A stretch of DNA of 52,452 nt. It comes from Gammaproteobacteria bacterium. Lineage in GTDB: Bacteria; Pseudomonadota; Gammaproteobacteria; Pseudomonadales; Azotimanducaceae. This document shows positions 1 through 8,913 of this stretch, piece by piece (position 1 is the first letter of the stretch; the number at the start of each line of letters is the position of its first letter). A program made the position numbers and the translations under genes. The DNA lies in NCBI GenBank assembly GCA_009842245.1, contig VYFT01000083.1:42474-94925 (forward strand), given 5' to 3'. The notes under the pieces were generated by a model that searched no databases, was not told where the DNA came from, and saw only the letters and a list, made by a program, of their open reading frames with translations.

Positions 1-233
1 TCTAACTAAGTCGAAGTACCAAAAATTCTTTGATAAATTGTTACTAACAAATGATCGATTTCGTGTTCTCTGTGGTGAGTAATGCTGGAAAAAATTCAGA
101 ATAGTCCTTGTACCTTTATCTACATTCTCTCATCCACGATCGAAGAAGCACTATCGAGCCTGTGTTAGAAGCAACGGTGTCCGAGCGCGTTCAATTAAAA
201 TTTGTTCCTTCACTACTTGGAACTGTATCTAAC

Positions 234-731
234 ATGAAAAAAGCAGGAAAAATAATTGCCGCTATCTTCGCTTCAATCTGCATAGTAGTATCGTTGATAA
301 CGGCGGGCGTAGGTTGGGCTGGGAAATTTGCTCAAGACAATCCAGACCTAATTCAAGAAGGTCTGGAAACAGCGGCAGAAACCGACGCAAGCTTGTCAGA
401 AGAACAAAAACAAATGCAGGAAGATGCGATGCAAGATATCCAGACCAGCTTAGAGATGATCGGCGACGTTGACTTTGACTTTGGTCATATGACTCGTCAG
501 GGTCTGGTCGGTGCGCTCCTATCGGTGATTGTCTTGGTTACGGTTTTGATTAACGTGCCAAATATGCCGTTTATTACACCAGCGATTGCGAGTGTTGGAG
601 CTCTTGGTGGTGCAATTTTTTGTGGTTGGCTAATCGCGGTTTTCCTCGTACCAGCTTTGATTGGAAGCGTCCTCGTACTGGTTGCAAATCTAACGAAAGA
701 AGAAGAGCCTAGCGCCGAAGCTACCGAGTAA
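234..731 (+). CDS. Small membrane protein of unknown function
   Basis: Not recognised. I place the start at the ATG at 234 (165 residues) because it opens with a basic n-region (MKKAGK) followed directly by a hydrophobic segment. The open frame extends upstream to 108, but that stretch does not look like a protein start. Visible parts are one N-terminal membrane segment (about residues 5-27), a polar acidic Gln/Glu-rich middle (about 30-85), then two or three membrane segments (about 90-155) and a short acidic tail. No clear ribosome site precedes the ATG. It is followed by a 331-base gap before rpoH, so it is probably a separate transcript. It is likely an inner-membrane protein, with no function inferable. 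Confidence 0.6.
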   Translation: MKKAGKIIAAIFASICIVVSLITAGVGWAGKFAQDNPDLIQEGLETAAETDASLSEEQKQMQEDAMQDIQTSLEMIGDVDFDFGHMTRQGLVGALLSVIVLVTVLINVPNMPFITPAIASVGALGGAIFCGWLIAVFLVPALIGSVLVLVANLTKEEEPSAEATE

Positions 732-990
732 CGGAGAGGTGCGCTAGGGAAGACTAGCAAAGCGATACCACGCTTCGTTTAGTTTGGCAACAAGAGAGTC
801 TCGGTTTGCTGAGTTCACACTCCTTTGACTGTGCCTTAAACTAGCACTCAAGCTTCCTAGTTCCGAGGTGCGGCCTCGGCTTCAAGTGTGTAAGCAATTG
901 ACCCACTCTTGAACTTAGGGCAATTGCCCTTACTTAGTCGAGAGACGCAGGTACAGAGTTCGATACTAACGGGAGGAACTTTTGTGCGAA
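732..990. other. Intergenic region upstream of the rpoH operator
   Basis: No convincing gene is seen here. It holds a 14-base perfect palindrome, AGGGCAATTGCCCT, at 917-930, and a CTTGAA hexamer at 908-913 that resembles a sigma-32 -35 element but has no good -10 partner. The CIRCE element and rpoH promoter begin just after it. Confidence 0.4.
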
Positions 991-1017
991 TTAGCACTCA
1001 TAGACATAGAGTGCTAA
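991..1017. promoter_or_regulatory. CIRCE element, HrcA operator
   Basis: The sequence is TTAGCACTC, nine bases, then GAGTGCTAA. This is an exact match to the CIRCE consensus bound by the heat-shock repressor HrcA. It sits 45 bases before the rpoH start codon and overlaps the best promoter candidate: its spacer contains the -35 hexamer. HrcA binding would block RNA polymerase. CIRCE normally controls groESL and dnaK; here the only downstream genes are rpoH and trmB. Confidence 0.95.
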
Positions 1018-1028
1018 ATTGTTATAAT
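1001..1028 (+). promoter_or_regulatory. Predicted sigma-70 promoter of rpoH
   Basis: TAGACA at 1001-1006 (5 of 6 to TTGACA), a 16-base spacer and a perfect TATAAT at 1023-1028. The -35 lies inside the CIRCE spacer. Transcription would start near 1035, giving a leader of only about 28 bases, which looks too short for a long rpoH-type RNA thermometer outside the coding region. Confidence 0.65.
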
Positions 1029-1062
1029 ATAGAAGGTAATACTTTAGAAATCAAATTTATAT

Positions 1063-1923
1063 ATGAGTACTAGCGTAGTTCCAATTAACCAATTATCGCC
1101 TGGTGGCGACCTTCGGTCGTATATACATTCAGTTAGTGCATTTCCTATCCTAACAGCGGACGAGGAACAAAATTTAGCGCGCCGATTATTTGATGATGGA
1201 GACTTGGACGCGGCCCGAGAGCTGATTCTGAGCCACCTACGATTTGTGGTCCATATTGCACGTACTTACCGTGGCTATGGTTTGTCCGATTCCGATTTAA
1301 TCCAAGAGGGAAATATCGGACTCATGAAAGCTGTCAAACGCTTTGATCCCAATGTTGGTGTTCGACTTGTTTCATTTGCAGTGCATTGGATTCGCGCGGA
1401 AATTCATGAGTTCATCATCAAGAACTGGCGCATCGTCAAAATCGCTACGACCAAAGCTCAACGTAAATTGTTTTTCAAATTACGCGATGCTAAGAAAGGT
1501 CATACGGGATGGCTTACACGGAAGGAAACGGAGGCTATCGCCGAAGACTTCGGCGTTCGAACCGAAGATGTGTCACAAATGGAAGGCAGAATGTCATCGC
1601 CAGATGTGAATTTTGACACTTCTGTTTCTGACGATGACGATTCGACATCTTGGTCTCCAGCACAGTCTTTCGTTGACGAGAGTCCCATCGCTGAGGTAGT
1701 TTTAGAGAAAGAAGATTGGGATACTCAACAACACGAACGTCTTTATTCTGCGATTCAAACACTTGACGAAAGAAGTAGAGTTGTGTTGATGGAACGCTGG
1801 CTTTCTGAGCCAAAGGCAACTTTGCAAGAACTTGCTACAAAGTTTGGTGTGTCTGCAGAACGCATTCGACAGCTTGAGTCTGCTGCGATGGAAAAAATCC
1901 GAGGTCATCTACTCGTCGCGTAA
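1063..1923 (+). CDS. rpoH: RNA polymerase sigma-32 factor RpoH
   Basis: Alternative sigma factor directing RNA polymerase to heat-shock promoters. At 286 residues it has the usual length. Region 2 is clear (DLIQEGNIGLMKAVKRFDP around 78-96, then SFAVHWIRAEIHEFI). The RpoH box QRKLFFKLR at 133-141, specific to sigma-32 and involved in core binding, is present. A C-terminal region 4.2 helix-turn-helix (LATKFGVSAERIRQLE) closes the protein. The ATG at 1063 has only a weak AAGG upstream. The gene lies directly behind a CIRCE operator and is followed after 14 bases by trmB. It is not beside ftsX, its common gammaproteobacterial neighbour. Control by HrcA is inferred from the operator; no hrcA gene is in the window. 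Confidence 0.95.
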   Translation: MSTSVVPINQLSPGGDLRSYIHSVSAFPILTADEEQNLARRLFDDGDLDAARELILSHLRFVVHIARTYRGYGLSDSDLIQEGNIGLMKAVKRFDPNVGVRLVSFAVHWIRAEIHEFIIKNWRIVKIATTKAQRKLFFKLRDAKKGHTGWLTRKETEAIAEDFGVRTEDVSQMEGRMSSPDVNFDTSVSDDDDSTSWSPAQSFVDESPIAEVVLEKEDWDTQQHERLYSAIQTLDERSRVVLMERWLSEPKATLQELATKFGVSAERIRQLESAAMEKIRGHLLVA

Positions 1924-1937
1924 TTCGTGCGCAGGAA

Positions 1938-2642
1938 TTGACATTAACAGTGGAAGCAAATTCCACTAACTCCCACAGTCAACGACAACTGTATGTGCGG
2001 CGAAGTTCGCGCATGTCCAAAGCGCAAGCTCAAGGGTATGCGAAGTTACCCGACTTGCGTTTGGAACTGCAAGCGCTCCGAGAACACTTCTCGGGGAAAG
2101 CAGACAAGATCTTTGTTGAAATTGGCTTTGGCAATGGCGAAGTACTTGCTCAAATGGCACAACAAAATCCAACTTGGCAGTGTGTGGGGATTGATGTCTA
2201 TCGCCCAGGTATCGGTGCTCTCATCAATCGCTGTACGCGTGCGGAATTGAAAAACGTCCGAATAGTAGACGAAGAAGCAACAACTGTTCTCGAACGGATT
2301 CCCGCTGCATCGATTGATCTTCTTTTTGTTCTCTTTCCTGATCCTTGGCCCAAACAAAAACACCGCCGTCGGAGGTTGGTAAATGCAGAGTTTGCGCAAC
2401 TTCTACATACCAAATTGTCGGCGACAGGAATCGTCTATTTCGCCACTGATGCAGAGGACTACGCGGAGCAGATTCAAAGTGCGATGGGCGCATCATTCTT
2501 CAGATTCGACATCAATCGAATCGAACCTATCCCGCAGACACGTTACCGTCAGAAAGCCTTAAAGGCTGGGTATACGATATGGGATCTAGCTTACACTCGT
2601 GATCGTACACCTGCTCGTACGAGCGAAAAACTAGAAGTGTAA
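1938..2642 (+). CDS. trmB: tRNA (guanine-N7-)-methyltransferase TrmB
   Basis: Makes m7G46 in tRNA using S-adenosylmethionine. The SAM-binding motif VEIGFGNGE is at residues 60-68. The family signature FPDPWPK sits at 133-139, followed by the basic run HRRRR, and TRYRQKALKAG is near the C-terminus. No ATG suits the start. Conserved family sequence (VRRSSRMSKAQ) already precedes the first Met (residue 26), so translation must begin upstream, either at the TTG at 1938 or the in-frame GTG at 1950. An AGGA at 1933-1936 fits neither ideally. The gene is 14 bases behind rpoH and probably shares its HrcA-controlled transcript. Its 3' end overlaps the convergent ATPase gene by 12 bases. Confidence 0.9.
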   Translation: MTLTVEANSTNSHSQRQLYVRRSSRMSKAQAQGYAKLPDLRLELQALREHFSGKADKIFVEIGFGNGEVLAQMAQQNPTWQCVGIDVYRPGIGALINRCTRAELKNVRIVDEEATTVLERIPAASIDLLFVLFPDPWPKQKHRRRRLVNAEFAQLLHTKLSATGIVYFATDAEDYAEQIQSAMGASFFRFDINRIEPIPQTRYRQKALKAGYTIWDLAYTRDRTPARTSEKLEV

Positions 2643-3788
2643 ACGACTACAGTCTCGTAAAGGAAGGGCAGTGATCGACTCAGTTAGAGGAAAGGACTGC
2701 GTCCCAGGATAGACTACCCAGAGATGTTCTAGGTTAAGGTCATTGATCGCGACTTGCATAGCTTTAGTAGTTCGTGGTGCGTCGGAACACTTAAATTCGA
2801 AACCCCAACGCTTACCCTTACGCAACAGTAGCAGGTCAAGTTCGGTACCACGTTGTGTTCGATAATAGTACGCATCGCGTTCGCCGTGTGCGACTAAGAG
2901 TTGTTCGAGCGCAAACCCTTCCCAACTAGCTCCGAACGAAGGATGGGTAGAAAGATCAGAAAACGTGGACAGTCCCAACAAGAAATGTAGGATTCCACTA
3001 TCTCTTAGGTAAATTTTCGGACTCTTGATTAGACGTTTTCCGATATTTTCATACCAAGCAGGTAGTGATCGAATCATAAATGAACCTAACAGTAAGTCGC
3101 GAAAACGATTTACTTCGCGAGTTCCGACACCCAATGATCCACCAATCTCCGATGCGTTCCATGAGCATGCATGCCGATGAGCAAGCATTCGCCAGAAACG
3201 ATCCACTAAAGTTGGAGAAACTCGCGGATCTATAGCCAAGATGTCTCGTTCTAGGTAGGTTCGTGTGAATGCCTCGAGCCAACGGCGAGCTGCGCCGTCG
3301 TCTTCGGACAAGTAACTTCTGGGAAATCCTCCGCGAAACCACAATCGATTCTGGTTGTCTTCACCGATTTCATCAAGCGAGAAACCACTCACTTCGATAA
3401 AGCGAATTCTTCCTGCTAGCGTTTCAGACACTCCCTGGATCAGATCGGGAGATGCACTCCCAAGTAAGAGGAATCGAGCTTGTCGATTGGGATCATCACA
3501 AATTGGTCTGAGTATCGTGAAGAGTTCAGGCTGCCTTTGAATCTCATCTACGATAATGAGTCCGGTGCTATTGTTAAGTAGTAATTCTGGGGTGGAAGTA
3601 AGTGCCACACGGTCAGTCCGTCTTTCTAAATCAAAGAGTGTAGTTGGTTCTTTCCACAGAGTTGTTAGTTGCCGAGAAAGAGTGGTTTTCCCTACTTGTC
3701 GAGCACCGAGTAGAGCAACGACTGGAAATTCCTCCAATCCTTGTCGAATAGACTGCAAAAAGCTAGTTCTTTGAACAAATTCCGACAT
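2631..3788 (-). CDS. AAA ATPase with DUF4143 domain
   Basis: A P-loop ATPase of the AAA_14/DUF4143 family, widespread in bacteria and archaea and of uncertain function. Walker A is GARQVGKTT near the N-terminus and Walker B is LIIVDEIQR. The C-terminal DUF4143 region ends in ELDLLL...WGFEFKCS, which resembles a PD-(D/E)XK nuclease-like core. The ATG at 3788 (385 residues) is preferred; the longer frame to 3809 would need a TTG with no ribosome site. It is convergent with trmB, and the two stop-codon ends overlap by 12 bases. No antitoxin-like or other partner gene is adjacent. Confidence 0.85.
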   Translation of the reverse strand: MSEFVQRTSFLQSIRQGLEEFPVVALLGARQVGKTTLSRQLTTLWKEPTTLFDLERRTDRVALTSTPELLLNNSTGLIIVDEIQRQPELFTILRPICDDPNRQARFLLLGSASPDLIQGVSETLAGRIRFIEVSGFSLDEIGEDNQNRLWFRGGFPRSYLSEDDGAARRWLEAFTRTYLERDILAIDPRVSPTLVDRFWRMLAHRHACSWNASEIGGSLGVGTREVNRFRDLLLGSFMIRSLPAWYENIGKRLIKSPKIYLRDSGILHFLLGLSTFSDLSTHPSFGASWEGFALEQLLVAHGERDAYYYRTQRGTELDLLLLRKGKRWGFEFKCSDAPRTTKAMQVAINDLNLEHLWVVYPGTQSFPLTESITALPLRDCSRLHF

Positions 3789-4127
3789 AATATGTAGGTA
3801 TTTAAACAAATATTGTGAAATAACCTACAATTATACAGACAAAAAATTTCTGTTCAGGTCTGAGGATTTCACTGCCTGAATGCATTGCAAATTTACTCCG
3901 TACAAATCTGAGTCAATGTCCAACACTCTACCAGTGCTTCTGTTAAGCATCCAGCAGATGCGACCCCTTGCTAGCTGTAGCCTGCTGTGGAGTGAAGTCT
4001 TAGGCACCCTCTTTCTGAATCTGTGCTAATAGAAAGATTCAAGTGCGCGACAATCTTGCCCGAAATTTTGGGCATAATCAAGAACTCAACTAGCACTGAA
4101 ATTTAACAGAGCGACGGAAGTAGCGCA
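3789..4127. other. Divergent intergenic region
   Basis: Lies between the AAA ATPase (minus) and the large permease fusion (plus). No gene is supported. An imperfect palindrome (GCCC, AAATTT, GGGC) at 4058-4073 is followed at once by CATAAT at 4073-4078, a possible -10 for the plus-strand gene. A repressor site there is possible but unproven. Confidence 0.3.
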
Positions 4128-7100
4128 ATGAATCTTCAAACACTACGAGCATGTGCAAGACTTGAGATTCGTACGCTGATAAAGCTTATCCGAACTTGGG
4201 TATTCCTCTTTGTTATGCTAGCAATCAGTACAGCCTTTTTCGTTCTGGTTACCTGGCACCACGTTTCCTTTTCTTATCTCAACACAACACTGGGAAGTCT
4301 TGGTCCTAGGTATAGTGCAGCGACGCTTGCGATCTATTTCATTGCACTCTTTGCGGTGGGCGTGGTACTGTCCGCGATGGAGCTACCTCGGCGCGATCAA
4401 CGGGCACGGATCGATGAAGTCATAGGGAGCTGTCCGGTAAGCAGTTTTGAACTCTTTCTCGGACGACTATGTGGAGTTCTCTTCGTATTCGCGATTCCGA
4501 TGTTGGTGTTTCTGATTGTCGTTGTGTTGTACGGCTGGTTTTGCCATTTGATTGACTTTCCACATGGTGAACCGGTAGCCTTTTGGAGTGTAGTCTCGAT
4601 CGCAATTTGGGATATCGGACCCAATCTGTTTTTTGTTGGTGCTTTAGTCGTCTTGTTGAGCTCAGTTCTGCGATCCCGACTCGGGGCAGCAGCGGTCGTA
4701 CTCATTCTGATACTCTTCGGCATGTGGTTTCATTTTCGATTCCCACACTTTGTCACTTCGCCGTTCCAAACTATCACTGCAAATGTGTTGTTTCCATCGG
4801 AACTGGCACCCCAATTCCTATCCCTTGGGATAGTTTCAAATCGCGTCGCCCTAATTACTCTTGGTCTAGGATTCTTGTGCTTAACTGGTGTATTGTCTGC
4901 GCGCGTATCCGCAACGCGTATTACCCAATTTCAAACTGGCTTTGGGTTGGTTTTCTTGGGGTTGCTTTTTTTTGCAGGACACTTTACCGCGTCCGAGATG
5001 GGGAAGCAACGATTTCAGCAATGGGCTGTTGCACATCAAGAACCATCGCCGTTGTCGTTTCCAGACATTGAGTACCTTCGTGGTTCTTTGGCAATACATC
5101 CTGGCGAGTACATCGCGTTCGACTTTCAGTTACAAGTCGCAGCTCCCGCGTCCAATCCGTCTGATTGGGTGGTTTTCTCACTGAACCCAGGGTATCGATT
5201 AGTCTCAATTTCTCTTGACGGTACCGTATTGAGTGATGGGGACGACTTTAAATTTCGCAACGGGCTCCTCAAAATCTCAAAACACCATTTCAAGAATGAA
5301 ACTGCATCGTTGGATATCAGCGCGCGAGGTCGGCCAAACCTCATGTTTGCTTACCTTGACACACACGAAGACTTCTATGGGACAGTCGGTCCCGGTACGC
5401 GTCGCCTATACCACATGGGTACCGCAAACTCGATATTCCATCCACGTTTTGTCGCGCTACTTGCAGGGACAAAGTGGTACCCAGCCTCTGGGAGCGCGTG
5501 GCGGGAGTGGGATCTAGAGCATCGAAAACGCGATTTCTTTAACGTCGACTTAGAAGTTTCAGTACCGCGAAATTGGATCGTTGCGGGACCAGGTCATCGA
5601 GACACTCTTGATGCCAACCGTCGATCAGTCTTTCGATTTGCCCCAAGGCTTCCCGTACCAGAGATCTCTCTAATTGGATCGAATTTTGTTCGTCGCTCAA
5701 TGGTTGTGTCAGGTGATGTATTTGAGCTGTTGATTAGTGCCCAGCACACGCGGATGCTTCGACCTCTACTCCCACTGGCACAGGAACGTGGTTTTCACTC
5801 TTGGGTGTCTGGGAACGTCAAGCGGACACGTGAAGAAACTGGGTTGGACTATCCCTACTCATTGCTGTCATTCGTAGAAGTCCCCTCGTATCTTCGATCC
5901 TACGGCGGAGGACGGAACCTCGATTCTACGTTAAGCGCGCCGGGCATCATAATGCTTCGCGAAACCAACTTGCCTACCGCGCGGTTGAAGCCTTGGTCGG
6001 ACGAACAGTACATGGAAAGTGACCATCCAAGCTGGGATTTACGTGCTCAGAGGAATAACTTTCTGGTGCACGAACTACTAAACCACTTCGCCTTCGCTAT
6101 GCAGGCAGACAATCTAGCGATTGGGATTCATCGACAACTCTTTGAGTACCAAACTGCCCCTACAGGCCCTGGCGCGATTGCGCTTGAATTCATGCTTTCG
6201 GAGCGCGTAGAAAACCGATCTTATCTGCTCGGCAGTACATTTTTTTCTTTCTGGGAATGCGTCGAACCATCACATGCAGAGCAGTTTGCTCTGACTTCGT
6301 ACTTATCTCGGAAGAACGACTATAGCGAAATGCAGCAGTCCTATTTTTCTCAACGCGATAACATCATGCGGTCAGCAGCGGTGTGGGAGTTCCTTGAAAG
6401 TAAGTCTTTGACGGAGTTAGACGAAATCGAAGATCCGCGAAATTTACATGGAGTATTACTCACTAAGACACCTCAATTCCCACTGTCATTGGAGCAGACT
6501 CAACAAATCGACGGCACAAACACGGCTCCCACTCTAGAAGCGAATGTACTTGAAAAGTTTCGTGGGACTACTTTTTCGGTGGAAGATTTCCTTCAGATTG
6601 CTGCTACAGATCATGGAGACGTAAAGGACTCAATGCGGACGTTGTTCAACACCTCTGGTTTACCCGGATACAAGATTGGTGCTCCAAGCGTGGAAGTGCG
6701 ACAGGATGAGGATACTGAGTCCTCGACTTACTTAACTAGATTCAATTTGAGAAACACGGAACAGGTTTCGGGATCGGTAACCGTTGCTTGGGAAGTACAA
6801 CCACCACCACCAGGCTTCTCTGGATCTTACACTCCCTATCACTTCGACCGTTTTAGTATCGACGGTAATCAATCTTACACCATAGCTAAGCAATCGGAAA
6901 CCCCCTTTGCAAGGGTGTGGGTGCGTACTGGAGTCTCTCTAAATCGGCACGGGGTGCTTCGGCTAGATTTCAATGTAGAGCCTGAGCAGGCCGACGTACC
7001 GCCATCAGACGTGCCGCTTATTTCCGCGGTAGAGTGGCTGCCTCCTACCCATTCAGGAATAATTGTTGACGACCTAGACTCTGGGTTTTCTATTGTCAGA

Positions 7101-7739
7101 CATATTGACGAATCATTCTCTTCTCGTTTCCTTCGATTCATTAAGCATCTATACTCGCGCCCAGAGGTGGAGTGGGACAACGGTCTACCCGTCATGCGCG
7201 CCGAATTGAACTCTGACATTACTACAAACGGAAATTGGGTGCGAGAGTTTGGAGATCATGGATTCGGCAGATACCGTAATACGTACGCACAATTTGTACC
7301 GGGTACCGTTTCGCGTTGGACCGAAACAAATTCGAAGAATACTCAGGTTCGTCAAAAAGTTGCTAGCGCAAAGTTTTCAACAGACTTACCAAAGCAAGGA
7401 CTCTGGCAATTAGCATACTACTTTCCTGTCGGCGAGTCAGTCTCTCGCTTCCTCACTCCTTTTGGCTCACATCGAGAATTTAGCAGGAACCGACCGGAGT
7501 ACTACCTTCAATGGATCGAGAGAGGGACAATCAAGCTAGAAATTCATAGTGAAGACCAGGTTCACTTAGCCGAGCTAAACTCTGCCGAAGCACAGCCCGG
7601 TTGGAACGTTATTGGAGTTTATGAATTACAACCGACCACTGTCGATGTCTATATCAGTAATGTGACCGACGGTCAAATTGTGATCGCGGATGCCGTTCGG
7701 TGGTTGTTTGAACCCGGAGAAGAGCAGCGACCGGACTAG
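4128..7739 (+). CDS. ABC-2 type permease fused to M1 aminopeptidase-like and golvesin-like domains
   Basis: 1203 residues. The N-terminal ~310 residues hold about six to seven membrane segments laid out like an ABC-2 permease. A long extracytoplasmic part (about 320-850) resembles the M1-peptidase-like regions found fused to such permeases. The zinc motif is broken: at 648-653 it reads HELLNH instead of HExxH, with no Glu at the expected downstream spacing, so peptidase activity is doubtful. The last ~130 residues (ending VIADAVRWLF) resemble a golvesin/xly C-terminal beta-sandwich. No ABC ATPase gene is nearby, so the permease is orphaned here. The ATG at 4128 follows GACGGAAG at a workable distance. 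It may be an envelope protein sensing or binding a ligand; the substrate is unknown. Confidence 0.65.
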   Translation: MNLQTLRACARLEIRTLIKLIRTWVFLFVMLAISTAFFVLVTWHHVSFSYLNTTLGSLGPRYSAATLAIYFIALFAVGVVLSAMELPRRDQRARIDEVIGSCPVSSFELFLGRLCGVLFVFAIPMLVFLIVVVLYGWFCHLIDFPHGEPVAFWSVVSIAIWDIGPNLFFVGALVVLLSSVLRSRLGAAAVVLILILFGMWFHFRFPHFVTSPFQTITANVLFPSELAPQFLSLGIVSNRVALITLGLGFLCLTGVLSARVSATRITQFQTGFGLVFLGLLFFAGHFTASEMGKQRFQQWAVAHQEPSPLSFPDIEYLRGSLAIHPGEYIAFDFQLQVAAPASNPSDWVVFSLNPGYRLVSISLDGTVLSDGDDFKFRNGLLKISKHHFKNETASLDISARGRPNLMFAYLDTHEDFYGTVGPGTRRLYHMGTANSIFHPRFVALLAGTKWYPASGSAWREWDLEHRKRDFFNVDLEVSVPRNWIVAGPGHRDTLDANRRSVFRFAPRLPVPEISLIGSNFVRRSMVVSGDVFELLISAQHTRMLRPLLPLAQERGFHSWVSGNVKRTREETGLDYPYSLLSFVEVPSYLRSYGGGRNLDSTLSAPGIIMLRETNLPTARLKPWSDEQYMESDHPSWDLRAQRNNFLVHELLNHFAFAMQADNLAIGIHRQLFEYQTAPTGPGAIALEFMLSERVENRSYLLGSTFFSFWECVEPSHAEQFALTSYLSRKNDYSEMQQSYFSQRDNIMRSAAVWEFLESKSLTELDEIEDPRNLHGVLLTKTPQFPLSLEQTQQIDGTNTAPTLEANVLEKFRGTTFSVEDFLQIAATDHGDVKDSMRTLFNTSGLPGYKIGAPSVEVRQDEDTESSTYLTRFNLRNTEQVSGSVTVAWEVQPPPPGFSGSYTPYHFDRFSIDGNQSYTIAKQSETPFARVWVRTGVSLNRHGVLRLDFNVEPEQADVPPSDVPLISAVEWLPPTHSGIIVDDLDSGFSIVRHIDESFSSRFLRFIKHLYSRPEVEWDNGLPVMRAELNSDITTNGNWVREFGDHGFGRYRNTYAQFVPGTVSRWTETNSKNTQVRQKVASAKFSTDLPKQGLWQLAYYFPVGESVSRFLTPFGSHREFSRNRPEYYLQWIERGTIKLEIHSEDQVHLAELNSAEAQPGWNVIGVYELQPTTVDVYISNVTDGQIVIADAVRWLFEPGEEQRPD

Positions 7740-7936
7740 GATGGTCGCTCTCGCACGTCAAATGTGCGTTCATTACTTGGTGACCATTGCGCTTGACCAC
7801 TGTCATAAGCTCACGTATCAATTCGATACTCGTTCGAACCAACTTCGTGACATTCTGGCAAATACCTTCTAAAAAGGGTAACCCGTTACGACCATGAGTA
7901 TCATGTTAGCACCGATAAGAATGGAATCAAATTGAA

Positions 7937-8836
7937 ATGTATGAACGTCAACGCAAGAACTCAAGATTGTTGTGTGTCGTGGATCACTATCAGTTCCGAT
8001 TAGAATCGAGATCTCAAACTTGCAACGCTGTGAAGCAATCACCGCATCCTTTCAAACTTCGTACGAGATTGTTCATTTTCTTAGTCTGTACCTGTACATT
8101 CTCAGTTTCGAATTCAGCATTTGGCGACGATTTCTACGTTCGAGGTGGTATTGCCCGAGAGAGTTTTGAAGATACGGTGTTCATGGACACCTACTGTCCG
8201 AGCGGTACTCCAGCAGCTCTGTACGGATGCGGAACCGGAAGTGATAACCTTCCCTATAGTTCCAAAGGAAGCTTTGACCCATTTCAATCGTTTGAAATTG
8301 GATTGGGGATGTCCACTCTCAGCAACATACGCGTTGAATTTCTGGTCGCTTACCAATCTTCTGCCGTTTTTAACGGAAACACCAATTTTCTTGCTAGTGA
8401 ATTACAGCAATCGGTCACTGCTGAGTTGTCAACAGTGTCTACTTCCTTTGTCGTCTATCGTGACTTTCCAAAGTTGAATGTGACCGGAACAAGGAAGACA
8501 GTCCCCTATATCGGTGCTGGCTTTGGAATTGCAAATCATCGGATTGAAACGACGACTATGACGTTTCCAGTGACTATGACAACTGTACCAGGTGCCAGCG
8601 AGACGAGTCTTACCTGGAGTGTTTCTTTTGGTGCCTCCACGGACTTGAGCCAGCGCGTGAAGCTAGACTACGGCGTGCGTTTTGTGGACCGGAGTAGACT
8701 TCGAACCGGACTCGGTGAAGGTGTTGTCTCTTGGACGAATGGAGCGCGCGGTCCATTGTCGTTAAATCTTGCTCGGACCGAAGCGGAACTTAGAGGGTAT
8801 AGTCTGCGAATTTCGTTGCGATATGCGCTCAAGTAG
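7937..8836 (+). CDS. Outer-membrane beta-barrel protein
   Basis: Predicted porin-like barrel of the OmpW/opacity-like class. Alternating hydrophobic strands run through the mature part, and PYIGAGFGIA is the conserved strand typical of the group. A hydrophobic signal-like segment lies at residues 42-62, ending in SAFG, unusually far from the ATG at 7937. Translation may therefore begin later, for example at the TTG coding Leu45, but no ribosome site supports that. Residues around 85-100 hold two cysteines in an extracellular-loop-like stretch. It resembles the barrel at 20217-21128, which has a matching paired-cysteine loop and RPYLGAGFGL. It ends in LK rather than Phe. Function unknown. Confidence 0.65.
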   Translation: MYERQRKNSRLLCVVDHYQFRLESRSQTCNAVKQSPHPFKLRTRLFIFLVCTCTFSVSNSAFGDDFYVRGGIARESFEDTVFMDTYCPSGTPAALYGCGTGSDNLPYSSKGSFDPFQSFEIGLGMSTLSNIRVEFLVAYQSSAVFNGNTNFLASELQQSVTAELSTVSTSFVVYRDFPKLNVTGTRKTVPYIGAGFGIANHRIETTTMTFPVTMTTVPGASETSLTWSVSFGASTDLSQRVKLDYGVRFVDRSRLRTGLGEGVVSWTNGARGPLSLNLARTEAELRGYSLRISLRYALK

Positions 8837-8913
8837 TTTTTCAAGTGTGCACCAAACGGATGTAATCCCGAGCGTTCACTTTTCAGATTCTGACCACGCG
8901 TTTAAACAAACGG

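Noticed and set aside
108-233. N-terminal extension of the first membrane protein
   Set aside because: A far better start (basic residues plus hydrophobic segment) is at 234, and the extension is not protein-like.
908-930. CTTGAA plus palindrome as a sigma-32 promoter for rpoH
   Set aside because: No matching CCCCAT-type -10 at the right spacing; the TATAAT promoter at 1001-1028 is better.
2631-3788. AAA/DUF4143 gene as part of a toxin-antitoxin or defence pair
   Set aside because: No partner gene is adjacent; the neighbours are trmB and a permease fusion.
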